From Robertmurraya siralis (GTDB taxonomy: Bacteria; Bacillota; Bacilli; Bacillales; Cytobacillaceae), in assembly GCF_005502275.1 (NCBI RefSeq), contig NZ_SWLZ01000026.1:1-60181 (forward strand): DNA of 60,181 bases. Direction: 5' to 3'. Of the stretch, positions 9,468 through 18,107 are shown one piece after another. A model generated the notes under the pieces. It saw only the letters and a list, made by a program, of their open reading frames with translations. It was not told the DNA's origin and did no database searches. The number at the start of each line of letters is the position of its first letter. Positions within the stretch are counted from its first letter, which is position 1. The position numbers and the translations under genes were made by a program.

Positions 9468-10037
9468 TTAATCATTGAGCAAGCGACCATTATCATTCCA
9501 CTGGCCATACATTTTATTTTCTCTTGTATTTTCAATAAACTTTTCTAACCTTTTATTAAAAATACTAGGTTCATTTCTATAGCTTTGAATCGTATCAATT
9601 CTAATTCTTCTATATAGTTCCGGAAAGTTAATGAAATTCTCGTATAATTGTTCATCTTCTTTCAGAAGCGCTTCAATATCCTTATCTATAGTAAAAGATT
9701 CCGGTCTCATATCAGGGAGAATTTTCAGCCCTTCCTCTTTCATTAGACCTAATTTATCTAATCTCCTTACCCTTTCTTTATTTAATTCTGTCCAATTACT
9801 TGTTTTCTTTCTTGGGGAAAGCCTTTGAGCTAATTCAGTATCTGATATTTTTTTCTTTATTCCATCAATCCAACCAAAGCATAACGCTTCCTCAACTGCA
9901 TCTAGATACTGGATGACTCCTGATTGTTCACTCATGCTTACGATTACCCAACAAAATCTTTCAGTATTTGAATTCGCCTCAAGCCAATCTCTCAATTCCT
10001 GCCTTGTCTTAGCTTTAATTAAATTCTTAACTTCCAT
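9468..10037 (-). CDS. YdeI/OmpD-associated family protein
   Basis: A protein of 189 aa of the YdeI family. Landmarks are RQELRDWLEANSN near the start, ALCFGWIDGIKKKISD, the QRLSPRKKTSNWTELNKER block and a basic C-terminus. The family is cytoplasmic; some members are linked to bacteriocin or antimicrobial protection but the mechanism is unknown. Two ATGs are possible; GAGAGG is only 2 nt from the first (10046) and 10-11 nt from the second, which I use. Confidence 0.8.
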   Translation of the reverse strand: MEVKNLIKAKTRQELRDWLEANSNTERFCWVIVSMSEQSGVIQYLDAVEEALCFGWIDGIKKKISDTELAQRLSPRKKTSNWTELNKERVRRLDKLGLMKEEGLKILPDMRPESFTIDKDIEALLKEDEQLYENFINFPELYRRIRIDTIQSYRNEPSIFNKRLEKFIENTRENKMYGQWNDNGRLLND

Positions 10038-10046
10038 TTTAAACAT

Positions 10047-10440
10047 TTCCTCTCTAATTCAATATGAGCGGTTTTACACTTAGAGAAATGAACGATTGAA
10101 ACTGGATGACTTATACTCCAACAAGCAGGTAGCCTTGCCATCCCGCAACTGTTCTTCATAACTCTTCCACTCATTAACATGATGTTTTCATCGGCAACTG
10201 AAATCTATATATTTACACAACTAAATGTATTCTGACACAAGCAATGTGTTTCCGCATACATGTCACTATTACTTGAATCTCTTCTATTTCTTCAAAAAAC
10301 GAAACCTGCTTTCGACAAACTCTTCTTAAAAAACTTCTATCTTTAAGCTCAGGCTTAGGAATATATTCATATTCAATTTCATTTAAAGGACTAATATAGC
10401 TGGTACTATCTAAATTTTTGGACACCCACAATAACGTTAA
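10047..10440. other. gap, no supported gene
   Basis: A 72-codon frame (10213-10431, minus) fills part of this gap, but it has no family resemblance that I can see and no clear ribosome-binding site. I see no other structure. Confidence 0.4.
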
Positions 10441-11448
10441 TTAAATTACCTTTACCAACTGTTTTCCTATATTCTCTCCTTTAAATAAGCCGATGAATGC
10501 CTTGGGGGCATTTTCTAATCCTTCTATAACTGTCTCTTTATACGTTAATTTTCCTTCCTTTACCCACGAGATGAGCTGTGCGCTTGCTTCTCTAAATTGG
10601 CTGCTATAGTCACTGACAATAAAGCCCTGCATTAACGCACTCTTTGTGACAAGCTGGCCCCCGACTCTTGGACCAATTGGCATCGATTCTGCGTTATACA
10701 TCGATATTTGACCGCATAACGGAATTCTAGCTTTATAATTAATCCTTCTCATCACGGCGTCGGAAACTTCTCCTCCTACGTTGTCAAAATATATATCGAC
10801 TCCGTTCGGACAGGCTATTTTTAAATTTTGATAGAATGATTCCTCTTTATAATTGAGAGCAGCATCAAAGCCTAATTCCTCTTTTAGCCACCTACACTTT
10901 TCATCTGAACCTGCAATTCCTACAACTTTTAATCCCTTTAGTTTTGCAATCTGACCGACTATAGAGCCTACAGCTCCAGCAGCACCGGAGATCACAATCG
11001 TTTCTCCTTCTTGCGGTTTCCCTATATTCATCAAGCCACAATAAGCAGTTAACCCAGGCATACCAGTGATGCCTAGAGCAGTAGTCAATGATACTTCTCC
11101 ATAGTTTTCAAGTTTACGTATCCCTTTCCCACTTGATAACGAATAATCTGCCCAATCCAGCCTACCTTCAATCATATCTCCAATCAAAAATCGCTCATTT
11201 TTTGACTCAATCACCTCGCCGATTACTCCACCTGTCAATGGTTCATTCAATTCAAACGGATCGACGTAAGTCTTTACTCCATTCATCCTTCCTCTCATAT
11301 ATGGATCGACAGATAAATAATGAGTTTTTATTAGGATTTCACCATCTTCAATCGATCTTAGCTCTCTGGTTTCCAATAAAAAATCCTCTTGCAAAGGCAT
11401 TCCTTTTGGACGTCTTGCTAGTAAGTAAACTCGATTTACTTTACTCAT
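10441..11448 (-). CDS. yfmJ: NADP-dependent MDR oxidoreductase (YfmJ/CurA-like)
   Basis: A 335-aa zinc-independent medium-chain dehydrogenase/reductase of the leukotriene B4 dehydrogenase/curcumin reductase group. The N-terminal catalytic domain includes VDPYMRGRM. The Rossmann domain holds GAAGAVGSIVGQIAK (about residues 155-170) and YFDNVGGE. It reduces activated double bonds with NADPH in the cytoplasm. Length matches B. subtilis YfmJ. It lies downstream of the ABC-transporter binding protein, separated by a hairpin, so it is probably its own unit. Confidence 0.85.
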   Translation of the reverse strand: MSKVNRVYLLARRPKGMPLQEDFLLETRELRSIEDGEILIKTHYLSVDPYMRGRMNGVKTYVDPFELNEPLTGGVIGEVIESKNERFLIGDMIEGRLDWADYSLSSGKGIRKLENYGEVSLTTALGITGMPGLTAYCGLMNIGKPQEGETIVISGAAGAVGSIVGQIAKLKGLKVVGIAGSDEKCRWLKEELGFDAALNYKEESFYQNLKIACPNGVDIYFDNVGGEVSDAVMRRINYKARIPLCGQISMYNAESMPIGPRVGGQLVTKSALMQGFIVSDYSSQFREASAQLISWVKEGKLTYKETVIEGLENAPKAFIGLFKGENIGKQLVKVI

Positions 11449-11507
11449 TTGAATCCCTCCTCTATTTAACTATATTCTTTCTTTCACCGCTTTTTCCTTT
11501 AATAGAA

Positions 11508-11541
11508 TGAAAGCCGATCAGGAAATCTTGACCGACTTTCA
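11508..11541 (-). terminator. probable terminator after ABC binding-protein gene
   Basis: Long imperfect stem TGAAAG(C)CGATCA / TTGACCGACTTTCA. The T-run after it on the minus strand is weak (TTCTATT). Confidence 0.6.
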
Positions 11542-11549
11542 CCTCGTAT

Positions 11550-12746
11550 TTACTCAACAGGCGCAACCGCACCATCTTCAATGGCACCGTATTGTGTTGC
11601 TAAATTAAAGCCTCCGTTTTCATCAATCTCTTCAACGACATAGACTTTCTTATCTTCTGGCAAGGAATCGATACCATCCTGCATATGCTCGTGAATCAGT
11701 TTTGCATCATCTACACTACCGGCTGCCTTCATTGCTTCCACAAAGATAAAAAGAGATAAATAGTGGAATCCAGCTTCTGAACCTGGATCTTTGTTGAATT
11801 TTGCTTGATAACTGTCAATAAACGGCTTTGTTCCAGGATAGTCTGAGAATATGAGCGGCATCGTTCCAATAGCACCTTCAAAGGTTTCATACGATCCTGA
11901 AATCGCTTTCATTTCATCTAACTTCGCCTGGTCCATTACGATAAAGCCACCTTCAAAGCCAAGCTCCCTAGCTTGAATGGCAAGTTTTGCCGTTGGCTCT
12001 GATGCTCCACCAATAAAAAGCACATCCGGATCATCCTTTAAAGCATTGGTTAAGATTGTAAAAAAATCTGTTTCTTTAGAGAAATCGATCGCAGTATTGT
12101 AAACGACTTCTCCACCTTTGCTTTCCCAATAAGGCAATAAAGCTTCTGACCAATCTTTGCCGTATTGTGTTGCCGTTGGCAGTGAAGCTATTTTCGGACC
12201 AAAACGTTCCATCGCATATTTTGTGAATGGCTCAATATACCCATCATACGTTGGTGGAATTCGTACCGTCAAGCTGTTACCGACTTGAGTAATATCCGGT
12301 TCACTGGAATAGGCTGCGACGATAAATTGGTCCTGTTCATTGAACACTTGCATGGCCGCAATACCGCCACTATGTGGATTGTAAATGATTGGTGTTTTAT
12401 TCTCTTGAACAAGTCGCTTGGCATTTGCTGCCGCTTCATTCGGCATATACTTATCATCTAATGATACGATTTGAATATTATACTTTTTCCCATTTACTTC
12501 AAAGCCCTCTTTATTAATTTCTTCTTCCGCTAATTGCAAACCACTTAATGTATTTTCTCCGTAATAAGCAGCAGGGCCACTTAAAGGTCCACTATAGCCA
12601 ATATAAACAATCTCCGCATCTTCATTTGTTTCTTTCCCTTCGTTTTCAACTGAAGATGTTGGTGCGGTTGTATCGTTACTGCAAGCAGCTAAAAACAACA
12701 TGATCACCAAAATAAATAATGAAACGATTGTCTTCCCCTTTTTCAT
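11550..12746 (-). CDS. Liv-type ABC transporter substrate-binding lipoprotein
   Basis: A 398-aa periplasmic-type binding protein of the Leu/Ile/Val-binding class (Peripla_BP_6). It is exported and lipid-anchored: the signal peptide ends in a LAAC lipobox. The mature part begins with a Ser/Thr/Asn linker and then IVYIGYSGPLSGPAAYYGEN. This class binds amino acids, but related proteins bind amides, urea or aromatic and aliphatic acids. It lies 194 nt behind livF, so it may be made from the same long transcript or its own promoter. In a degradation locus the ligand is more likely the acid that the ligase activates than a branched-chain amino acid; that is inference. Confidence 0.9.
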   Translation of the reverse strand: MKKGKTIVSLFILVIMLFLAACSNDTTAPTSSVENEGKETNEDAEIVYIGYSGPLSGPAAYYGENTLSGLQLAEEEINKEGFEVNGKKYNIQIVSLDDKYMPNEAAANAKRLVQENKTPIIYNPHSGGIAAMQVFNEQDQFIVAAYSSEPDITQVGNSLTVRIPPTYDGYIEPFTKYAMERFGPKIASLPTATQYGKDWSEALLPYWESKGGEVVYNTAIDFSKETDFFTILTNALKDDPDVLFIGGASEPTAKLAIQARELGFEGGFIVMDQAKLDEMKAISGSYETFEGAIGTMPLIFSDYPGTKPFIDSYQAKFNKDPGSEAGFHYLSLFIFVEAMKAAGSVDDAKLIHEHMQDGIDSLPEDKKVYVVEEIDENGGFNLATQYGAIEDGAVAPVE

Positions 12747-12929
12747 AGACCTCTCCTCATTTCATTGTATTATTGGGCTCTTTTCGCAAATATTGTTGCT
12801 TTTGAGCCGTAGTATGGATTAAAATGCACCATTTATCTTCCAAGCAATAGTCCAGTAGGCGAAAAATGCCGTGCAAAAATAATGTGTGCTACTGAACCTC
12901 ATTTACGAAAAAAACGCAATCATAGCGAA

Positions 12930-12951
12930 AATCGGTATTATTAAGCACCGA
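12930..12951 (-). terminator. weak hairpin at the end of livF
   Basis: ATCGGT / ACCGAT stem overlapping the livF stop, followed by TTTTCG on the minus strand. It could reduce read-through into the binding-protein gene. Confidence 0.35.
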
Positions 12952-13654
12952 TATAAGCTTTTCGGATCTCATCATTAGAAAAAAGCTCTTCAGAAGTACC
13001 TTCTATCACAATCCTGCCATTTTCAAACACATATCCTTTATCAGCAATGGATAACGCAGCATTTGCATTTTGTTCAGCAAGGAGGATCGTTGTCCCGTCT
13101 TTGTTTATATGCTGTATGCTTGTAAACATTTGCTCTACGACCAAAGGTGCCAAACCAATCGATGGCTCATCTAAAAGCATTAATTTCGGCTTAGCCATTA
13201 ATGCCCTTCCTATCGCAAGCATTTGTTGTTGTCCTCCACTTAATAAACGGGCTGATTCATCACGTTTATCGTAAAGGATTGGAAAAAGCTCATACACTTC
13301 CTTTAAACTTTCTTTTAACTGCGTTTTTTTGCTTCGATGTATATATCCGCCCATCATTAAATTTTGCTGTACAGACATTTGCGGAAATAGTTTGCGATCC
13401 TCGGCACATTGCACAATCCCTGCTTGCACGATGCGATCTGGTGACTTACCGTTGATAGGTGCCCCTTCAAAATTTACAGTTCCACCAGTAGGTTTTAGCA
13501 ATCCGCTAATGGTTTTAAATGTTGTCGTTTTACCGGCTCCGTTTGCACCAAGTAAAACCACAATTTCCCCTTCACTGACCTCAATATCAATTTGTCTTAC
13601 AGCTGAATACTTTCCATAGTTGACCGTTACACTATTTAATTTAAGCACTCGCAC
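12941..13654 (-). CDS. livF: Liv-type ABC transporter ATPase LivF
   Basis: A 237-aa ATP-binding subunit. The Walker A box GANGAGKTT is near residues 38-46, the signature is LSGGQQQ and the Walker B is LMLLDEPSIGL. Length and motifs fit LivF. Its first 14 nt overlap the end of livG, so the pair is translationally coupled. It acts in the cytoplasm on the permease pair LivH/LivM. Confidence 0.93.
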   Translation of the reverse strand: MRVLKLNSVTVNYGKYSAVRQIDIEVSEGEIVVLLGANGAGKTTTFKTISGLLKPTGGTVNFEGAPINGKSPDRIVQAGIVQCAEDRKLFPQMSVQQNLMMGGYIHRSKKTQLKESLKEVYELFPILYDKRDESARLLSGGQQQMLAIGRALMAKPKLMLLDEPSIGLAPLVVEQMFTSIQHINKDGTTILLAEQNANAALSIADKGYVFENGRIVIEGTSEELFSNDEIRKAYIGA

Positions 13655-14408
13655 CGCTCCCCCCTAAGTAGGCTCGGATGACTTCTTCATTCTTATTGAT
13701 TTCACTTGGTGTTCCTTCAGCGATCTTTTCGCCATAGTTTAGTACCATAATATGGTCAGCTAAATCCATAATCATGCGCATCTTATGTTCAATCAAACAA
13801 ACGGTAATACCTTGGTTGACCATTTTTTTGATTAAATAGGCCAATGATTCTGTCTCATCTGGGTTCACTCCAGCAGTTGGCTCGTCAAGGAAAACAATCT
13901 CTGGTTCGGTAGCCAATGCTAGGGCAAATGCGACACGCTTCTTTTCCTCTTGGGAAATATTCGCGACAAGCTGATGGCCAATATGTGAAAGCTCAGTGAA
14001 TTCCAATACCTCCAATGCCTTTTGTTTACATCTTTCCTCTTCCTCCTTTAACCGTTTTGTCCTAAATATGGCATCAAAAAAATTTGATCTCGTCCTTAAT
14101 CGGTGACCGACCACGACATTATCAAATACTGTTGCCATTTCGAATAAATTCGTCGTTTGGAAAGTCCTCGCCAAACCTAACTCGGCAACTTTGTTCGCTG
14201 GTAAATGAGTAATATCCTCACCCTTGTATAAAATTTGTCCGCTGGAGGGGCGATGGACTCCGGTTATAAGGTTAAAGAATGTTGATTTCCCTGCACCATT
14301 CGGACCAATGATGGCATTGACCTTCCTCTTTTCAATGTTGAAATCAACATTTTTAACAGCAACCAATCCACCAAATTGCTTGGTCAGTTGTTTCGTTTGT
14401 AAGATCAC
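13641..14408 (-). CDS. livG: Liv-type ABC transporter ATPase LivG, unusual signature
   Basis: A 255-aa ATP-binding subunit. Walker A is GPNGAGKST (about residues 36-44) and Walker B is IVFLDEPTAGVNPDET. The place of the ABC signature (normally LSxGQ) reads NISQEEKKRVAFALALA, so the conserved SGGQ core is absent. The rest is a normal LivG, including the C-terminal GEKIAEGTPSEI. It overlaps livF by 14 nt and starts 3 nt after livM. Confidence 0.92.
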   Translation of the reverse strand: MILQTKQLTKQFGGLVAVKNVDFNIEKRKVNAIIGPNGAGKSTFFNLITGVHRPSSGQILYKGEDITHLPANKVAELGLARTFQTTNLFEMATVFDNVVVGHRLRTRSNFFDAIFRTKRLKEEEERCKQKALEVLEFTELSHIGHQLVANISQEEKKRVAFALALATEPEIVFLDEPTAGVNPDETESLAYLIKKMVNQGITVCLIEHKMRMIMDLADHIMVLNYGEKIAEGTPSEINKNEEVIRAYLGGSGASA

Positions 14409-14411
14409 GTT

Positions 14412-15401
14412 TTACCCCTCCTTCGCTCTTGCATCTTTTAAAACAGCAGATGTTTTTCGTTGATGCTGGTGATATTTTGTCAACACAAAACCGACAATTC
14501 CTCGTGGTGAGAAAATAATGAGAAGTGTGAGCAATGGGCCAAAAATAAGCATTCGATAATCCTGTAAAAATTGAAGATTTTGCGATAATAGCACGATTAA
14601 AAAGGTTCCAACAATTGGGCCGGATAATGTACCAATTCCTCCTACAATTAAATATGTTAAAAAGTCAAACATAATCGTTGTATAAGAAATTTCTGGTCCG
14701 ATAAAGCGGATAAAGCTTCCGTATAGAGCACCCGCAACTCCTGCGAAAAAAGTGGAGAGAACAAAAGATAACAACTTATTCTTCGCTGTAGAAATTCCAA
14801 GTGATAAAGCGAGTTCCTCACTGTTGCGGATTGCAATGAATGTACGACCTGTTAGAGAATGAACGATTCTATAGACCATGAGAATACAAAGAAGCGTGAC
14901 CACGAGGACAAAATAATACTGTGACAATGGTGTATCAAATGAGATTGGTCCGATATTGGCAGGCGATGGAATACCGATTAAACCACGTACACCGCCAGTT
15001 AACGAGTCCCACTTATCGATGATTAAATAAATAATATAGCCAACACATAGCGTGTAGATGGCGAAAAAGTGTTCTTTCGTTCTGAGAGCAATGATCCCTA
15101 CAAATGTACCGATAATCATTGTGATAATAGGGGCAACTAGAAAGGCCAGCCAGAAGCTTAGTTCCGCCTTGACGGTCAATAATCCTAAAGAATAGGCTCC
15201 AATCGCGAAAAAGCCTGCATGTGCCAATGAAAGATAGCCCGTAAAGCCTGCTAGTAAATTCAACCCATACACAGCAATTGACCAAATACAGGCAAGGGTT
15301 AATACATGCAAGTAATATTGGTTTTGCAGGACGAATGGGATAACAAACGCTAAAACAATCAAGGCGATGACTGTATTCTTTTTTGTAAAGATGGACGACA
15401 T
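14412..15401 (-). CDS. livM: Liv-type ABC transporter permease LivM
   Basis: A 329-aa integral membrane permease with about nine hydrophobic segments. The conserved stretches LAGFTGYLSLAHAGFFAIGAY and GVRGLIGIPSP identify the BPD_transp_2 family. It starts one base after the end of livH and ends 3 nt before livG, so all four genes form one operon. Confidence 0.93.
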   Translation of the reverse strand: MSSIFTKKNTVIALIVLAFVIPFVLQNQYYLHVLTLACIWSIAVYGLNLLAGFTGYLSLAHAGFFAIGAYSLGLLTVKAELSFWLAFLVAPIITMIIGTFVGIIALRTKEHFFAIYTLCVGYIIYLIIDKWDSLTGGVRGLIGIPSPANIGPISFDTPLSQYYFVLVVTLLCILMVYRIVHSLTGRTFIAIRNSEELALSLGISTAKNKLLSFVLSTFFAGVAGALYGSFIRFIGPEISYTTIMFDFLTYLIVGGIGTLSGPIVGTFLIVLLSQNLQFLQDYRMLIFGPLLTLLIIFSPRGIVGFVLTKYHQHQRKTSAVLKDARAKEG

Positions 15402-16265
15402 CTACACGCCCCCTTTGGCAAAAATACCATTTGGTTTAATCGTTAAGATCAACACAAGTAACAGAAATGCAATGATGTCCTTGTAATCGTTTGCTAAATA
15501 CGTCGCACCTAAGCTCTCCGTAAATCCTAGAATGTATCCGCCAAGGATGGCACCTGGTACACTTCCCATGCCACCAATGATAATGATGACGAACGCTTTT
15601 AAGATGACGAGATGCCCCATACCTGGGAATACTAGATTAATAGGAGAGGTTAACGATGCACCAATAGCAGCTAGCGCTCCGGCAATGAAAAACGTCAGCA
15701 TTGCCACTTTGTTCGTATTAATTCCAACCAGATTTGCCCCTTCACGATTTTGCGCCATAGCAATAATCGTTGCACCGATAAATGTTTTCTTTAAGAAAGC
15801 ATATAGAGCGATCATCACAGCAATAGCGGTGATGACAATGATGATTCTCTGCATCGTCAGCGTCAAACCAAAAAGATTCACAACCTGCCCATACGGTGTT
15901 GGCATGGTTCGATAGTCCGCCCCCCATAAAAGTTGGGCCAACGCCTCAAGAAATAATAAGATGCCAATTGCTGCAACCTTATCTTGAATAGGTGGTGAAT
16001 GCCGTAACGGATAGAAGATAAATCGTTCCATTAGTACACTTAATACCCCAACTACTGCCATTGAGACAAGAATGGCAAGGAGATAATGAACGCCAAAATT
16101 GGTCATCATCAGAAGCGTTACATAACCACCAACCATATAGAGTGCACCATGGGCAAAATTCGGGATATGCAATATGCCATAGACAAGTGTTAACCCTAAA
16201 GCCACTAAGGCATACACGCTCCCAATCGTTAAGCCATTAAACAATTGTTGAATCAATAATTCCAT
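15402..16265 (-). CDS. livH: Liv-type ABC transporter permease LivH
   Basis: A 287-aa integral membrane permease of the BPD_transp_2 family with about eight hydrophobic segments. It begins with the typical NGLTIGSVYALVALGLTLVYG and contains NFAHGALYMVGGYV. It is the first transporter gene after the enoyl-CoA hydratase, following a 290-nt gap in which I see no gene or clear promoter. Confidence 0.93.
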   Translation of the reverse strand: MELLIQQLFNGLTIGSVYALVALGLTLVYGILHIPNFAHGALYMVGGYVTLLMMTNFGVHYLLAILVSMAVVGVLSVLMERFIFYPLRHSPPIQDKVAAIGILLFLEALAQLLWGADYRTMPTPYGQVVNLFGLTLTMQRIIIVITAIAVMIALYAFLKKTFIGATIIAMAQNREGANLVGINTNKVAMLTFFIAGALAAIGASLTSPINLVFPGMGHLVILKAFVIIIIGGMGSVPGAILGGYILGFTESLGATYLANDYKDIIAFLLLVLILTIKPNGIFAKGGV

Positions 16266-16556
16266 TATCGCACTCCTTTCTTATTTACAAATTTTCTTGA
16301 ACGGGCTCCTCTTCTTGAAGCTTTATCCAGATTCTTCCCATTCATCGACATTGGCTCCTTAAACTATACGCTCCTTTTAAGCAGCTACCTCCTAATAAAA
16401 GCGTTTTCATTTTCTTCTTTTCAGTTACTTTGAACAAGCACGGCTTGATTTCCCGAGATTAGATTCCTCAAGCGTTGAATGACTTTATCATTAGCTCTCG
16501 ATGTAAAGTAGCGCTTCTTAAGATGTCCGATTGGATGTATCTGCCTCGACTCCCTT
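16266..16556. other. gap between enoyl-CoA hydratase gene and livH
   Basis: About 290 nt without a supported gene. A short frame that reads into the hydratase gene (16421-16621) is a shadow. I could not place a convincing promoter or operator. Confidence 0.4.
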
Positions 16557-17345
16557 TTACTTTCCGGAAAACTGTGGTCCTCGCTTCTCCTTAAATGCAC
16601 GAACACCTTCTTTATGGTCATTTGTCGTCACAACCGTAGCTTGAGTAATTCTTTCTAGCTCTAACACATCTTCCAATGTTGCGGTTAACGATTGATTGGC
16701 AATTTTCTTTATAAACCCGTAGGCAACTGTTGGACCCTGTGCTAATTCAGTAGCGTAAGCAGTCACCTCTTCTCGGAATCTCTCTTTTGTGAAGATTTGG
16801 TTTACAATCCCAAGGTTTTTCGCTTCTTCTGCAGTAATGGGCTTTGCTGTGAACAAGAGCTCCTTGGCACGATGGATACCGATTAAACGAGGAAGAAAGT
16901 ATAAACCACCACCATCTGAAATTAATCCAACTTTTGCAAAGCTTAATATGAACTTTGTATCTTCTTCTGCAACAATTAAATCCGATGCCAATGCTAAATT
17001 GAACCCTGCACCTGCTGCATAGCCATGCACGGCGCAGATAATGGGCTTTTCCAATGCCTGCATTTGAATAATTAATTCATTTAATCTTCCAATATGCGCG
17101 TATGTTTGTGTTGGTGAACCAGCACCCATCCCTTTTACATCACCACCTGCGCTAAACGCTCGACCCTCTCCACGTAATACGATGACACGGATTTGCTCGT
17201 CATCTTTTGCTAACGAAATTTCAGCTTTTAATGTAGAAATCATCTCCGCACTAAATGCATTTAAACGATCTGGACGGTTTAGTGTTAACGTAAGAACACC
17301 ATTATTCTTTTCAACCTTCACATGATCGGTAGAAGTGATCGTCAT
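16557..17345 (-). CDS. enoyl-CoA hydratase/isomerase family protein
   Basis: A 262-aa crotonase-fold protein. The oxyanion-hole segments GRAFSAGGDVKGMG (about residues 60-73) and HGYAAGAGFNLALASDLI (about 107-125) are present, and GLISDGGG follows. It hydrates 2-enoyl-CoA or isomerises the double bond in the cytoplasm. It overlaps the ComB-like gene by 4 nt (ATGA type). The glutamates typical of true hydratases are not fully conserved by eye, so isomerase activity is possible. Confidence 0.88.
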   Translation of the reverse strand: MTITSTDHVKVEKNNGVLTLTLNRPDRLNAFSAEMISTLKAEISLAKDDEQIRVIVLRGEGRAFSAGGDVKGMGAGSPTQTYAHIGRLNELIIQMQALEKPIICAVHGYAAGAGFNLALASDLIVAEEDTKFILSFAKVGLISDGGGLYFLPRLIGIHRAKELLFTAKPITAEEAKNLGIVNQIFTKERFREEVTAYATELAQGPTVAYGFIKKIANQSLTATLEDVLELERITQATVVTTNDHKEGVRAFKEKRGPQFSGK

Positions 17346-18091
17346 TTTTTCAACTCCTCATTCATTTTATTCAAAACTGTACATTTCCCGTTTGTAAACT
17401 TAACAATTTGATGGTAGACGCTCTTTTGGGAGGCAAATTTCAATTCGTCTCCATACCCAGCCGAATGTATTTTTCTTCCTACTCTACTCGTCAACAGTAC
17501 TTTTTCACCATTGTCTTTATTTCCTTCATAAAAAAGATGTGCTGCTATTGCTGAATCTGTTAATGCCCATTGATTACTGCACTGGAACAAGCATTCGATA
17601 AAATACCCTGCTCCATAAAAATCCTCTAAATTAAAAGCCCCATGTGAACCTGAACAAACCAACAACACCGTCTCGCTAGAATTTGTGGAGAAGATATGCT
17701 TTGCAATAGCCATACTGTTCAGCATAGAAGCAGCATACATCTCTTTCGCTTCTTGAGCATGACGCATCGCAACGGTTCCATTCGTAGTGGAAAGAATGAC
17801 CGATTTATCCTTAACATGTCTCTTTAAAGCTTGAGGATAAGGGTCTAAAAACCCATTAATCGTTCTCCCTAAATATTCACCTGCTAAACAATAATTCTGA
17901 TGAACAAAATTCTTCGCAACCTCATGAGCTTCTTCACTATCTTTAACAGGTATAACTTCCTTCGCTCCATTTTCCAATATCATTGCGATCGTCGTTGTCG
18001 CCAATAAAATATCAAAAACAACGACCACTTTATCCTTTAATTTCTCTTCTTGTAATTCTTCTTTTTTCATTAATACATGTAGCTTTCGCAT
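17342..18091 (-). CDS. ComB-family phosphatase (2-phosphosulfolactate phosphatase-like)
   Basis: A ~249-aa protein with the ComB family hallmarks: VVFDILLATTTIAMILENGA near residue 28, GEYLGRTINGF, and STTNGTVAMRHA. Characterised ComB proteins dephosphorylate phosphosulfolactate in coenzyme M or spore sulfolactate synthesis. No ComA-like synthase is nearby; instead it lies between an APH-type kinase and an enoyl-CoA hydratase, overlapping the latter by 4 nt. A role on a phosphorylated acyl intermediate is a guess. Start ATG at 18091, with AAGG upstream, preferred over the GTG at 18100. Confidence 0.75.
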   Translation of the reverse strand: MRKLHVLMKKEELQEEKLKDKVVVVFDILLATTTIAMILENGAKEVIPVKDSEEAHEVAKNFVHQNYCLAGEYLGRTINGFLDPYPQALKRHVKDKSVILSTTNGTVAMRHAQEAKEMYAASMLNSMAIAKHIFSTNSSETVLLVCSGSHGAFNLEDFYGAGYFIECLFQCSNQWALTDSAIAAHLFYEGNKDNGEKVLLTSRVGRKIHSAGYGDELKFASQKSVYHQIVKFTNGKCTVLNKMNEELKK

Positions 18092-18107
18092 CTCGCACAC
18101 CTTCTCT

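Noticed and set aside
10213-10431. 72-codon minus-strand frame
   Set aside because: No family resemblance, no convincing ribosome-binding site, ends 10 nt before the oxidoreductase stop.
17342-18091. Coenzyme M or spore sulfolactate pathway
   Set aside because: Only the ComB-like gene is present; no ComA, ComC or other pathway gene in the window.
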